Translations under genes and position numbers: made by a program
Assembly (NCBI RefSeq): GCF_031624495.1
Contig: NZ_JAMQOP010000003.1
Coordinates: 248,001-312,000, forward strand
Length of the DNA stretch: 64,000 nucleotides
Source: Halogeometricum sp. S1BR25-6
GTDB taxonomy: Archaea; Halobacteriota; Halobacteria; Halobacteriales; Haloferacaceae
Direction: 5' to 3'
The notes under the pieces: model-generated
Database searches by the model: none
Told to the model about the DNA's origin: nothing
The model's input: only the letters and a program-made list of their open reading frames with translations
Shown here: piece by piece, positions 25,798 to 34,916 of the stretch
Layout of the letters: every line of letters starts with the position of its first letter
Position numbering within the stretch: the stretch's first letter is position 1

Positions 25798-27933
25798 ATG
25801 TCTGAGCGCCCGGCCTCGGTCAACGACCCGATTTTCGAGTTACGCGACACGAACGTGACGTTCTCGATGAACCGGGGCACCTCGCGGGTGCTCAACGATG
25901 TCACGTTCGACGTTCGGCGCGAGGAGATCCTGGGCGTCGTCGGCGAGAGCGGCTCCGGGAAGTCGATGTTCGCCTCCTCGCTGCTCGACGCCGTCGTCGA
26001 GCCCGGAACGCTCAGCGGCGAGGTTCGCTACCGAAGCGACACCGGCGACCAAGTCAACTTACTCAACCTGAGCAAGGAGGAACTGCGCCGGCTTCGCTGG
26101 GAGGAGATTTCGATGGTGTTCCAGGGCGCCCAGAGCTCGTTCAACCCGACGATGCGGATCCGAGAGCACTTCGAACTCGTGCTTGAGGCACACGATAAGC
26201 CCGTCGACGAGGGGATCAGCCACGCCCGGGACCTCATCTCCGACCTGTACATGGACCCCGACCGAGTACTCGATTCGTATCCGCATGAACTCTCGGGCGG
26301 GATGCAACAGCGCGCGCTGATCGCGTACAGCCTCATTCTCAAGCCGAACGTACTCGTAATGGACGAGCCGACGGCGGCACTGGACCTGCTGATGCAGCAG
26401 TCGATCCTCAGCCTCCTCGAGGACCTACAGGAGACCTACGACCTGACGGTTATCTTCATCACCCACGACCTACCGCTGGTCGCGGGACTGGCCGACCGCC
26501 TGGCGGTGATGTACGCCTTCGAGTTCATCGAGTTCGGGCCCGCCGATGAGGTCCTCGAAAACCCCACCCACCCGTATACACGGGCGCTGTTGCGGTCGGT
26601 GCCCAATCTCGATGCGCCGCTGGGTGAGATGTCGCCGATCGAGGGGAGCGCACCGGACCCGGTGAACATTCCCGACGGCTGCACGTACCACCCCCGGTGT
26701 CCGCTGGCCGACGAACAGTGCGTCCGAGAGGATCCGGACTTCCACGAGGTCGGCGACGAACACGGGACCGCCTGTTTCCACTGGGAGGAGGCGGAGGAGG
26801 CGATTCCGTTCGCGAACGCGGACGAGTACGGCCGACAGGAGTTAACCGAGGGGTCCCAATCCGAAGAGCCGGTCGTCTCCATGAACGACGTCGAGGTTCA
26901 CTTCGAGGACGGCGGCGGCATCCTCAACATCTTCAGCGAGTCCGATACCGTCTACGCGGTCGACGGAATCGACCTCGATATCTACGAGAACGACGTCGTG
27001 GCGCTGGTTGGGGAGTCCGGGTGTGGCAAGACGACGCTGGGAAAGACCTCCATCGGCGTCCAGCGTCCCACGGGCGGATCCGTCGAGTACCGCGACCAGA
27101 ACGTGTGGGACGCCCGGGACGGGACCGGACAGGTCGAGATCCCATTCGAGGAGATTCGGCGGTCACTCCAGATCGTCCACCAAGACCCCGGGAGTTCGCT
27201 CAACCCCAATCGGAAGGTCCTCACCACCCTCGAATCCCCACTCAAACGGTGGAATCAGAAGATGGGGACGGACGAACGCCACCAGCGAATCCACGCGCTG
27301 CTCGATATCGTCGGGATGACCCCGCCCGAGGACTACGCCCAGCGGTATCCTCACCAGCTCTCGGGCGGGGAGAAACAGCGGGTCGCGCTCATCCGCGCGC
27401 TGTTGATGAACCCGGACCTGATTCTCGCCGACGAGGCCGTCTCCGCGCTGGACGTCTCGCTCAGGGTCGAGATGATGGATTTGATGCTCGAACTCCAGAA
27501 TCTGTTCGACACCTCGTACCTGTTCATCAGCCACGACCTCGCGAACGCCCGGTACCTCGCCGGTAACGCTGGCGGGCGGATCGGCGTCATGTACCTCGGG
27601 CAGATCATCGAGATCGGGACCGTCGAGGAGATCCTCCGGAACCCCCAGCACCCGTATACGAAGGTGCTCATGTGGGCGACTGCGGACCTCGATTCCGGCG
27701 GCGAGAACGAGGAGCCGCCGATCCGGGGTATCGACATCCCCGACGCCAAGAACCCGCCCTCTGGCTGCCGGTTCCACACGCGGTGTCCCGAGGCCCGAGA
27801 GGTCTGCACGGAGCGGGAGCCGGAGCAGTTCGACTCCGCGGAGGGACACAGCACGGCGTGTTTCCGCGTCTGTGACGACGACCACCCCTACTGGGAGAGC
27901 GACCCGCTCCCCGGCGTGCAGGAAGACCAATGA
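25798..27933 (+). CDS. Fused oligopeptide-type ABC ATPases (OppD-OppF)
   Basis: 711 residues containing two complete peptide/nickel-type ABC ATPases that are usually separate proteins. The first (about 10-335) has Walker A GESGSGKS, signature LSGGMQQR (near 167), Walker B VLVMDEP and the Cys-rich CTYHPRCPLADEQC tail. The second (about 360-700) has Walker A GESGCGKT (near 405), signature LSGGEKQR (near 521), ADEAVSALD and GCRFHTRCPEAREVC. The Cys-rich tails are the oligo_HPY domain. It powers the permeases encoded downstream. Its stop overlaps the HEAT-repeat gene start (ATGA). Confidence 0.93.
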   Translation: MSERPASVNDPIFELRDTNVTFSMNRGTSRVLNDVTFDVRREEILGVVGESGSGKSMFASSLLDAVVEPGTLSGEVRYRSDTGDQVNLLNLSKEELRRLRWEEISMVFQGAQSSFNPTMRIREHFELVLEAHDKPVDEGISHARDLISDLYMDPDRVLDSYPHELSGGMQQRALIAYSLILKPNVLVMDEPTAALDLLMQQSILSLLEDLQETYDLTVIFITHDLPLVAGLADRLAVMYAFEFIEFGPADEVLENPTHPYTRALLRSVPNLDAPLGEMSPIEGSAPDPVNIPDGCTYHPRCPLADEQCVREDPDFHEVGDEHGTACFHWEEAEEAIPFANADEYGRQELTEGSQSEEPVVSMNDVEVHFEDGGGILNIFSESDTVYAVDGIDLDIYENDVVALVGESGCGKTTLGKTSIGVQRPTGGSVEYRDQNVWDARDGTGQVEIPFEEIRRSLQIVHQDPGSSLNPNRKVLTTLESPLKRWNQKMGTDERHQRIHALLDIVGMTPPEDYAQRYPHQLSGGEKQRVALIRALLMNPDLILADEAVSALDVSLRVEMMDLMLELQNLFDTSYLFISHDLANARYLAGNAGGRIGVMYLGQIIEIGTVEEILRNPQHPYTKVLMWATADLDSGGENEEPPIRGIDIPDAKNPPSGCRFHTRCPEAREVCTEREPEQFDSAEGHSTACFRVCDDDHPYWESDPLPGVQEDQ

Positions 27934-28934
27934 TCGCCATCGCCGACAAGGACCCGATCGACGTGTCGACGCTCCGAGAGGCGATCGACGACCTCGACCC
28001 GTCGGTCGCCGACTCAGTCCCGTCCCTCTCGACAGTCCGAGACCTCGCGACCCAGGCCAAGCAGGGGAAGTTCGACCAGGAGACAGTCGAGGCAACCCTC
28101 GACGCGATCCCGGAGTTGCTCCGTCACGAGCGGATGTCGGTCCACCGGATCGCCGCTATTTCGGGGGTCGTCCTGGCGGACGCCGGCCCCGAGACCATAG
28201 ACCGGCTCCTGGCTCGGCTGCTGCCGATGCTCGAGGAGACGGTCACGGAACGGCGGACGATGGAGACCATCGAGTACCTCTCGACCGTCGCACCCGATGC
28301 CGTCGCCGAGCACGACGCGGTCGCGATGGAACGGCTCGACCACTCCAGAGACGGGGTCGCGCGGCACGCCGCGGGGATACTCCTCGCGGTCGGGACGGAG
28401 GCCCCCGAACGGCTCGTGGACGCGGTTCCGGACCTGCTCGCGGCGCTGACCGAGGACTTCGAGTCGGCCACCAACAAGCCGCTCGAGGTACAGGGCGGGG
28501 ACCTGATGACACTCGAACGCCACAGCCGGATCGAACACGAGAGCAGCCGACTGATCGTCGGCCGGACGGTCGCGGCGGCCACCGAATCTCACCCCGAGGC
28601 CGTTACCGACGTCGTCCTCGATTCGGGCGCCAGCGAGCTGCTGATCGCACTCTTCGAGGACCAGCACCCGCGTGTCCGGGCCGCCGCCACTGGCGTTGCC
28701 TCCCACGTCGCCGAGCGGGACCCCACGGCGTTCGAGCCCGCGATCCCGCGACTGATCGAGTTGCTCGACGACGAGAAACCGGTCGTCCGCGGCAACGTGA
28801 TCTGGACCCTGGCGGCCCTCGATCACCCCGAGGCCAGAGAGGGGCTTCGTACCGCCCGCGAGAACGATCCGTCTGACGAACTCCGGGAACTGGCCGCGAG
28901 CGTCGGTCCCAGCAACGAATCGAAACCAGCGTAG
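27930..28934 (+). CDS. HEAT-repeat protein in transporter operon
   Basis: 334 residues, no signal peptide or membrane segment, built of alpha-helical repeats of about 35-45 residues. The clearest are at the C-terminus, with LLIALFEDQHPRVRAAATGVASHVAERDP followed by IPRLIELLDDEKPVVRGNVIWTLAALDHPEAREGL. This is the HEAT/PBS-lyase repeat pattern of cytosolic scaffold proteins. It overlaps the ATPase stop by 4 bases and precedes the permease by 35 bp, so it is a member of the transport operon. It may bind the ATPase or a regulator; no enzymatic motif is visible. An unusual companion for an Opp-type importer. Confidence 0.82.
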   Translation: MIAIADKDPIDVSTLREAIDDLDPSVADSVPSLSTVRDLATQAKQGKFDQETVEATLDAIPELLRHERMSVHRIAAISGVVLADAGPETIDRLLARLLPMLEETVTERRTMETIEYLSTVAPDAVAEHDAVAMERLDHSRDGVARHAAGILLAVGTEAPERLVDAVPDLLAALTEDFESATNKPLEVQGGDLMTLERHSRIEHESSRLIVGRTVAAATESHPEAVTDVVLDSGASELLIALFEDQHPRVRAAATGVASHVAERDPTAFEPAIPRLIELLDDEKPVVRGNVIWTLAALDHPEAREGLRTARENDPSDELRELAASVGPSNESKPA

Positions 28935-28969
28935 ACGATGTCAAACCACACCACACACAACCTCAGCGC

Positions 28970-29977
28970 ATGATTCAGAACTACTACGCCAGACGACTCG
29001 GGATGTCCGTGTTCACGGTGTTCGCCGTGATCACGTTCTCGTTTTTCCTCATCCGGTACATGCCGGGTGGGCCGATGGATTACATGATAGCCAACCTTCA
29101 ACAACAGGGCCTCTCGACCGCCCGTGCTAGGGAACTTGCGGCGACGTACACCCAGGTCAACCCCGACCAACCGGTCCATATCGCGTACGTCGAATACCTG
29201 GGTGAGATCCTCACCGGTAGCTTGGGGACCTCGATGTGGTACGACAAGCCGGTCGCCGACATCCTCATCGCCGCGCTCCCCTGGACCCTGTTTGTCATGA
29301 GTGTCTCGCTGATCCTGTCGTTTACCATGGGGATCCTCACAGGTGCAGTCATGGCGTATCGCGAGAGCACTCGACTCGACAGCGGCGGGACGCTCGTCTC
29401 GACGTTCCTGACCTCAATCCCGTACTACCTCGTGGCCATCGTGCTGTTGATGGCCTTCGCGTACCAGCTCGGGTGGTTCCCCACCGGCGGGCGGTTCCAG
29501 TCTAACCTCTCCGTGGGATGGAACGCCGAGTTCCTCTTGAGCGTGCTCCGTCACGGCGCGTTACCGATCATGTCGATCACGCTGACCGCGTTCGGCGGCT
29601 GGGCGCTCGGGATGCGCGGTAATAGTATCAGCGTCCTCGGGAAGGATTACCTGCGGGTCGCGCGGCTGGCAGGGATCCCCGAGCGCGATATCGTCGTCAA
29701 GTACGTGACGCCCAACGCCATCCTCCCGCTGTACACGAACCTGATGATCGCCATCGGGGGCATCTTCGGCGGGTCGATCATTCTCGAACAGATCTTCAAC
29801 TACCCCGGACTGGGCTACTACATCTACGAGTCGATCAACGCGCGGGACTACCCGCTCATGATGGGCGGGTTCATTCTGATCACGGTCGCGGTCGTTACGA
29901 CTATCTTCGTCGCTGACGTGACGTACAGCTACATCGATCCGCGCGCAGAAACGGGTGATTCACGTGAGACCTACTGA
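28970..29977 (+). CDS. Oligopeptide-type ABC permease (OppB-like)
   Basis: A 335-residue BPD_transp_1 permease with six membrane segments. The N-terminal YYARRLGMSVFTVFAVITFSFFLIRYMPGGPMDY is the family hallmark, and the EAA-like loop VARLAGIPERDIVVKYVTPNAILP (about 225-248) contacts the ATPase. The next permease gene starts 23 bp before its stop, indicating translational coupling. Confidence 0.92.
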   Translation: MIQNYYARRLGMSVFTVFAVITFSFFLIRYMPGGPMDYMIANLQQQGLSTARARELAATYTQVNPDQPVHIAYVEYLGEILTGSLGTSMWYDKPVADILIAALPWTLFVMSVSLILSFTMGILTGAVMAYRESTRLDSGGTLVSTFLTSIPYYLVAIVLLMAFAYQLGWFPTGGRFQSNLSVGWNAEFLLSVLRHGALPIMSITLTAFGGWALGMRGNSISVLGKDYLRVARLAGIPERDIVVKYVTPNAILPLYTNLMIAIGGIFGGSIILEQIFNYPGLGYYIYESINARDYPLMMGGFILITVAVVTTIFVADVTYSYIDPRAETGDSRETY

Positions 29978-31007
29978 GCAACTACAAGCCGATGGGAACG
30001 CACGGCTCGAGGACCTCGACCTAACCGAGGCGGCTGAGAGCAACGAGACGCGCTGGGACCGGTACCGTCGACACTACGACGAGTTCGTTCGAGCGCCGTT
30101 TCTGATCCTGTGGAACGACTGGCGTTCACGGGTCGGGATGCTCATCCTGCTTCTGTATCTCCTGATGGGCACTGTCGGAGTACTGCTTATCGAGGTCCCG
30201 TACACGAACCAGGCGGAGCGGTGGATCCTGCCGTTCCAGAACATGCAGTACCCACTGGGAACGACCGACACCGGGCAGGACCTGCTCGGCCTCATCGTCC
30301 ACTCTACGCCCGCAATGTTGATCATGATCGGTGCCGGCTCCGTCTTCTCGACGGTCATCGCCACGATTGTCGGGACCGCCGCCGGTTACAAGGGCGGGAC
30401 CCTCGACAGGACCCTCATGATTGCGGCCGACACCATGATCGCCATTCCGGGCCTCGCGCTGATCATCGTGATCGCGGCGGTTATCGAGCCGCGTAATCCG
30501 GCTGTCGTCGGGATCATCCTCTCGAGCCACGTCTGGGCCGGCCTGGCGCGGTCGCTGCGCTCACAGGTGTTGACGCTCCGAGACGACTCCTACGTAGAGG
30601 CATCGCGGATCATGGGCATCTCGACGCCCGCCATCCTCGCCAAGGAGATCATTCCGAACCTGATGCCGTACATCCTGATCAACTTCGTCAACTCTGCGCG
30701 GAACGTGATCTTCAGTTCCGTGGGGCTGTACTTCCTGGGCGTGCTCCCGTACACGAACCTCAACTGGGGCGTCACCCTCAACAGCGCGTACAACTCCGCG
30801 GCTCTGTACCGGCTGGACCTGGTGTACTACATCATCGCCCCCCTCGTCGCGATCGTGCTCATCTCGTTCGGCCTGATCCTCCTCTCGCAGGGCTTCGACC
30901 GGATTTTCAACCCGCAGATTCGGGCGAAGCACGCCGAGAGCGCTAGCGAAGCCGCCGTCGATGAGGGCGACGACTCCAGCAGTCGCAACGTGACGGTCGG
31001 CCAGTAG
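29955..31007 (+). CDS. Oligopeptide-type ABC permease (OppC-like)
   Basis: 350 residues, GTG start at 29955 (a second GTG three codons later is possible). A cytosolic N-terminal extension is followed by a first membrane segment (ILLLYLLMGTVGVLL), the PLGTTDTGQDLLGLIVH motif typical of DppC/OppC, and the EAA loop SRIMGISTPAILAKEIIPNLMP (about 215-236). Pairs with the OppB-like subunit. Confidence 0.92.
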   Translation: MIHVRPTEQLQADGNARLEDLDLTEAAESNETRWDRYRRHYDEFVRAPFLILWNDWRSRVGMLILLLYLLMGTVGVLLIEVPYTNQAERWILPFQNMQYPLGTTDTGQDLLGLIVHSTPAMLIMIGAGSVFSTVIATIVGTAAGYKGGTLDRTLMIAADTMIAIPGLALIIVIAAVIEPRNPAVVGIILSSHVWAGLARSLRSQVLTLRDDSYVEASRIMGISTPAILAKEIIPNLMPYILINFVNSARNVIFSSVGLYFLGVLPYTNLNWGVTLNSAYNSAALYRLDLVYYIIAPLVAIVLISFGLILLSQGFDRIFNPQIRAKHAESASEAAVDEGDDSSSRNVTVGQ

Positions 31008-31091
31008 CGCCGCGGTCTCCCGCTCGCCCGTCGAGCGGTCACCACGCACCGTTACCCAATTCTTTTTTCACCCGCGGTTGTTACGGAGCGC

Positions 31092-31319
31092 ATGGCTCGT
31101 ACGAACCGCCAGCGCTTCTGGGACCTCCTGTGTGCGTTCGAGAACGCGGTGATGGCGCTGTTCGCCGTTGCGCTCCTGATTCTTCTGCTGACGCTGCTCA
31201 CGCTGGCGAACCTCAACCGACTCTCGCCGGCGGCCACTATCATCACGCAGGTCAACCTCGTTCTGGCGACGGTTTTGCTACTCTCGACGGGGTACGTTCT
31301 GTACCGGTGCCGGGACTGA
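31092..31319 (+). CDS. Small two-helix membrane protein
   Basis: 75 residues with two strongly hydrophobic segments, AVMALFAVALLILLLTLLTLAN (about 19-40) and TQVNLVLATVLLLSTGYVLY (about 52-71), and a basic N-terminus and C-terminus. Not recognised as a family. It starts 85 bp after the OppC-like gene, same strand, and could be an accessory subunit of that transporter or an unrelated protein. A CACCCGCGGTTGTTACGG leader lacks a clear TATA box. Confidence 0.5.
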   Translation: MARTNRQRFWDLLCAFENAVMALFAVALLILLLTLLTLANLNRLSPAATIITQVNLVLATVLLLSTGYVLYRCRD

Positions 31320-31534
31320 ATACGACTCGCCGCCGATTCGCTCCGGCCCCGACTCACTCCTCGTCGTCCACGGGACCGTGCCCGCCGTCTCGCCTGCGAG
31401 TTTGCGGTAGCGGAGCCACCGCTGGCCGTTGGCACCGGTTCAGCGGACGGAGCGCGATTCAACGTCGTCGTCTCTAACTATCGGCAGAAAAGGATATCTT
31501 GTGGTCGGTCCAAGTAGCGGGTCGGGTCGATTCG

Positions 31535-33385
31535 TTACTCGGGGGCCTGGAGCAGGCCGGCGCGGGGCCACCATTCGCCGATGGTCATGATGTACGCGAG
31601 GGGGTTGTCGGACTCGAGGGGACGGGTCTCGGGGTCCTGATCCTCCGGCGTTTCCCATTCACCCGTGTTCACGTAGGGTGTCGTCCAGCGCTCGGTCAGC
31701 GGAAGCTTCGGGAGCTGCTGGTTCCAGGTCCACGCCAGTTGCAGCGCCAGTTCGTCCGACCGATCGGCGTCGGTAGTCGATCCGAGTTCGGCGACCGCGT
31801 CCTCCACGTTGTACTCCACGGTCTCGTCCTGGGAGTCCGGTGGCCACGCGATCTCGGTCGTCTTGGGGAACGCCAACTCTTCGCGCTGGTGGGTCTGGGT
31901 AAACGGGATGCGCAGGGAGAACCAGGGGGAGGTCTGCTCGGCGCCGCCGCCCCACCAGGCGATACGCATGTCGTACTCCTGGTTCTCGAACCGCTCGAAG
32001 AACGTCCCTGGCTCGATGATCTGCAGCTCCGAGGCGATGCCCGCCCGCGTGAGTTGTGTATTGACCGTCTCCGCTATCGTCGATATGGTCCCCCAGGACG
32101 CGGAGAGGACATCGGCGCGGAGCTGGTTGCCGTCCTCGTCGACCCACTTGTCGCCGTCCTTCTCGTAGCCCGCGGCCCGGAGCTCCTCCGCGGCGGCCTC
32201 CTCGTTCTTGGACTTCGGACCGTACTGGTTGAACGAGTCCTTGTAGTCGCCGGCGACCTCCTCGACCATCCCCAGGTCGCTGGCGAGGCCGGAGGGATAC
32301 GGCGTCACGAAATTGGCCGTGATGTTATCGACGATGGCTTGCCGGTCGATCAGGTGGGCGATCGCTCGGCGCACCCGTGCATCACCGAGGTGCTCCGACT
32401 CTTGGTTGTAGTCCATCGCGTATCCGCCGTTGTCCGGCACCTTCACGTACTTGACCTCATCGGGGAGCGTCTGCCGGGTCTCGTCCGTGAAGTACGTGAA
32501 GTGATGACCGGACAGGTCGCCCGAGTTGAGCGACTGGACGACCCCACTCTTTTCGAGGATCGTCCGGTACGTCTGGTGGGCGAAGTTGACGTTCTCGGCC
32601 CACGGGTACTGGTCCCAGCGGTCGTACCGGACCCGCTCGGGGGTCACGTCACCGATCATGAACGGACCGTTCCCGACGGCCTCGTCGCTGGTGGGTGAGA
32701 TGCTGTAGTCGAGTAGCTCCGCGACGATCTCGTCTTCCTCCTCGGTGCCTCCGGCGTTCTGGAGGTCTTCGAGCCACGACTTGAATACGGAGTGTTTGGC
32801 GTACAGGCGTTGCTCGGCGATGACGTCCTCCAGGATCGGCGGCGAGACCTCACCGACGTCGAGCACAAGCGTCGCGTCGTCCTCGACCGTGAGCCCGTTG
32901 ATGAAGTCCCAGATCACGTGGCGGTTGTACTTCTCGATGCGCAACTGCGTCGCGACGTCCTGTGCGGTCACCGGGTCGCCGTCGTGCCACACGTGACCGT
33001 TGTCGACCTTCAGCACGAGCGACCCGTTGTCGTCCTGCCATTCCATGCTGGAGACGATTCGCCACTCGTAGTACGGTTCGTCGGTCTCGTGAATCGCCTT
33101 CCGCATGAACCGGTCGTACATCGGATTCCCACCCCAGTCGGTCGCGGCGTTATTCGTGGGATTCCAGTAGTTCAGGTTCCACTGTTCGGGTTCGATGTTC
33201 GTCACGTCCTTCCAGGTCTTGTCGACGACGCCGTCGCCCCCGCCGCTGCTGCCGCCGCTACTGTTACTCCCGCCGCCCCCGCCACTGTCACTGGAACATC
33301 CGGCGGTGAGTGCCGCACCCGCAGCGGTCGCTGCGAGGAGGCTACGCCTGGTTACGCGAGTCTGGCCGTCAGTCTGCTTCGACAT
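31535..33385 (-). CDS. Extracellular solute-binding lipoprotein (SBP_bac_5)
   Basis: About 616 residues of the peptide/oligosaccharide-binding family 5. The start at 33385 (MSKQTDGQT) places the Tat signal TRRSLLAATAAGAALTAGC correctly at the N-terminus, with lipobox Cys, then a Gly/Ser linker. The EDVATQLRIEKYNR-type region, KYVKVPDNGGYAMDYNQESEHLGDARVRRAIAHLIDRQAIVDNI and FFERFENQEYDMRIAWWGGG are typical. TATA-like CTTATG lies 26-33 bp before the ATG. It is convergent with the permeases and divergent from GH88. With a glycoside hydrolase next door, an oligosaccharide is a likely ligand. Confidence 0.9.
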   Translation of the reverse strand: MSKQTDGQTRVTRRSLLAATAAGAALTAGCSSDSGGGGGSNSSGGSSGGGDGVVDKTWKDVTNIEPEQWNLNYWNPTNNAATDWGGNPMYDRFMRKAIHETDEPYYEWRIVSSMEWQDDNGSLVLKVDNGHVWHDGDPVTAQDVATQLRIEKYNRHVIWDFINGLTVEDDATLVLDVGEVSPPILEDVIAEQRLYAKHSVFKSWLEDLQNAGGTEEEDEIVAELLDYSISPTSDEAVGNGPFMIGDVTPERVRYDRWDQYPWAENVNFAHQTYRTILEKSGVVQSLNSGDLSGHHFTYFTDETRQTLPDEVKYVKVPDNGGYAMDYNQESEHLGDARVRRAIAHLIDRQAIVDNITANFVTPYPSGLASDLGMVEEVAGDYKDSFNQYGPKSKNEEAAAEELRAAGYEKDGDKWVDEDGNQLRADVLSASWGTISTIAETVNTQLTRAGIASELQIIEPGTFFERFENQEYDMRIAWWGGGAEQTSPWFSLRIPFTQTHQREELAFPKTTEIAWPPDSQDETVEYNVEDAVAELGSTTDADRSDELALQLAWTWNQQLPKLPLTERWTTPYVNTGEWETPEDQDPETRPLESDNPLAYIMTIGEWWPRAGLLQAPE

Positions 33386-33583
33386 AGTGAATGCGTGGGA
33401 AGTAGTAACGCATAAGTGTTGGGGACATGGGCCACAGACAGGGCGGTGCACACCGCCAGAGAGGGGCACTTCGACGCGGAAGCGCGTCCGTCGTGAAGCA
33501 CGTCGACCGTCGTCTCGGGTCGCATAGGCGGCCAGTCCGGCCTCTCGACGGGTTTATGATTGGGGGGATACATCAGTGAGACA

Positions 33584-34795
33584 ATGCCACGAGCGCCATC
33601 GAGACTCGCAGCGACAGTGACCGACGAGGGCGTCCCCGAGCGGTACGCGACGCCCTCGGGGGTCGGTCGATACGACCTGCAGACGAGACTATCCGACGCT
33701 GTCGACCGAATCGACGACAACGTCGCCCAGTTCTACGACCGGTTTCCGGGGCCGTCCAGCGAGGACCTCGTCTACCAACCCACGGACAACATGGGTGGGT
33801 GGACCACCTCGTTCTGGACCGGCCAGTGTTGGCTCGCCCACGAAGTCACGGGTCGAGAGCGGTTCCGCGACGCGGCCGAGACCCAACTCCGGACGTTCGA
33901 CCGACGCCTCGCGGAGGGCGACGTGCTGACGCACGACCTCGGATTCCTCTACACCCTCTCGGCCGTCGCCGGATACGAGGTCACGGGGACAGAGCGGTAC
34001 CGGGAGATGGCCGTCACCGCCGCGGACCATCTGACCGACCGGTTCTGGGACGCTCCCGGACTGCTCCAAGCGTGGGGCGACCCCGACAGCCCTGAGGCGG
34101 ACGAGTGGGTTCACGGTCGGATGATCGTCGACACGATGATGAACCTCCCGCTGCTGTTTTGGGCCAGCGAGGCGACGGGCGAGGACGCCTACGCCGCCAT
34201 CGCCGAGACGCACGCCCGGACGAACGCGGAGCATATCGTCAGACCGGACGGCTCGACGTTCCACACGTTCAAGTGCGATGCAACCTCGGGGGAACCGCTG
34301 GGTGGGGAGACCGCCCAGGGGTACGACGACGACTCGTGCTGGGCGCGCGGTCAGGCCTGGGCCATCTACGGCTACGCGCTCGCGGCCGAGTACGCGGACG
34401 AGATGGCGTACGCCGACCTCGCTGCGAAACTCGCGAACTACTACCTGCACCGCGTGGAACCCGACCACGTCCCCCGGTGGGATTTCGATGCGCCGGCCGA
34501 CGACGAGGTGCGCGACACGTCGGCCGCCGCTATCGCGGCCTGTGGTCTCGTTCAACTCGCCGCCGTGCTCCCGGTCGCGGACGACAGAGCGGACCGGTAC
34601 CGAAACGCCGCCCTGACGACGCTGGACTCGCTAGGCGAGCACTACGCGTCCGACCCCGAGCGGTCGAACGGTCTGCTCACCGACGCCGCGTACAACCGCG
34701 GCGAAGGCGACTACGATGAGTGCTGTCTCTGGGGCGATTACTTCTACGTCGAGGGACTGGTCCGCGCGGCGGAGGGATGGCGGCGGTATTGGTAG
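33584..34795 (+). CDS. GH88 unsaturated glucuronyl hydrolase
   Basis: 403 residues from the ATG at 33584, which has a TATA-like GGTTTATGATT at 33551-33561. (alpha/alpha)6-barrel of family GH88, which hydrates the 4,5-double bond left by polysaccharide lyases and so releases an unsaturated uronate. Visible motifs: MGGWTTSFWTGQCWLAHE, HDLGFLYTL with Asp118, VDTMMNLPLLFWAS with Asp183 (the two family acid residues), WARGQAWAIYGYA and CCLWGDYFYVEGLVRA. It has no signal peptide, so it acts in the cytoplasm on imported oligosaccharides. This gives the strongest hint to the substrate class of the locus. Confidence 0.9.
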   Translation: MPRAPSRLAATVTDEGVPERYATPSGVGRYDLQTRLSDAVDRIDDNVAQFYDRFPGPSSEDLVYQPTDNMGGWTTSFWTGQCWLAHEVTGRERFRDAAETQLRTFDRRLAEGDVLTHDLGFLYTLSAVAGYEVTGTERYREMAVTAADHLTDRFWDAPGLLQAWGDPDSPEADEWVHGRMIVDTMMNLPLLFWASEATGEDAYAAIAETHARTNAEHIVRPDGSTFHTFKCDATSGEPLGGETAQGYDDDSCWARGQAWAIYGYALAAEYADEMAYADLAAKLANYYLHRVEPDHVPRWDFDAPADDEVRDTSAAAIAACGLVQLAAVLPVADDRADRYRNAALTTLDSLGEHYASDPERSNGLLTDAAYNRGEGDYDECCLWGDYFYVEGLVRAAEGWRRYW

Positions 34796-34916
34796 CACCG
34801 CGAACGAGAGGACGGCGCGCCGGGGCGTACTGACGGAGGTTCGACCGGTTCGACGCGTCGAATCGGCTGGGGATGAGCCAACAGCGGTTCTGCCCGCCGC
34901 GCCGAACGGACCGCCG

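Noticed and set aside
33230-33300. GC-rich short repeats like a CRISPR or tandem array
   Set aside because: These encode the Gly/Ser linker of the lipoprotein; codon repetition explains them. No CRISPR-type repeat/spacer structure was seen anywhere.
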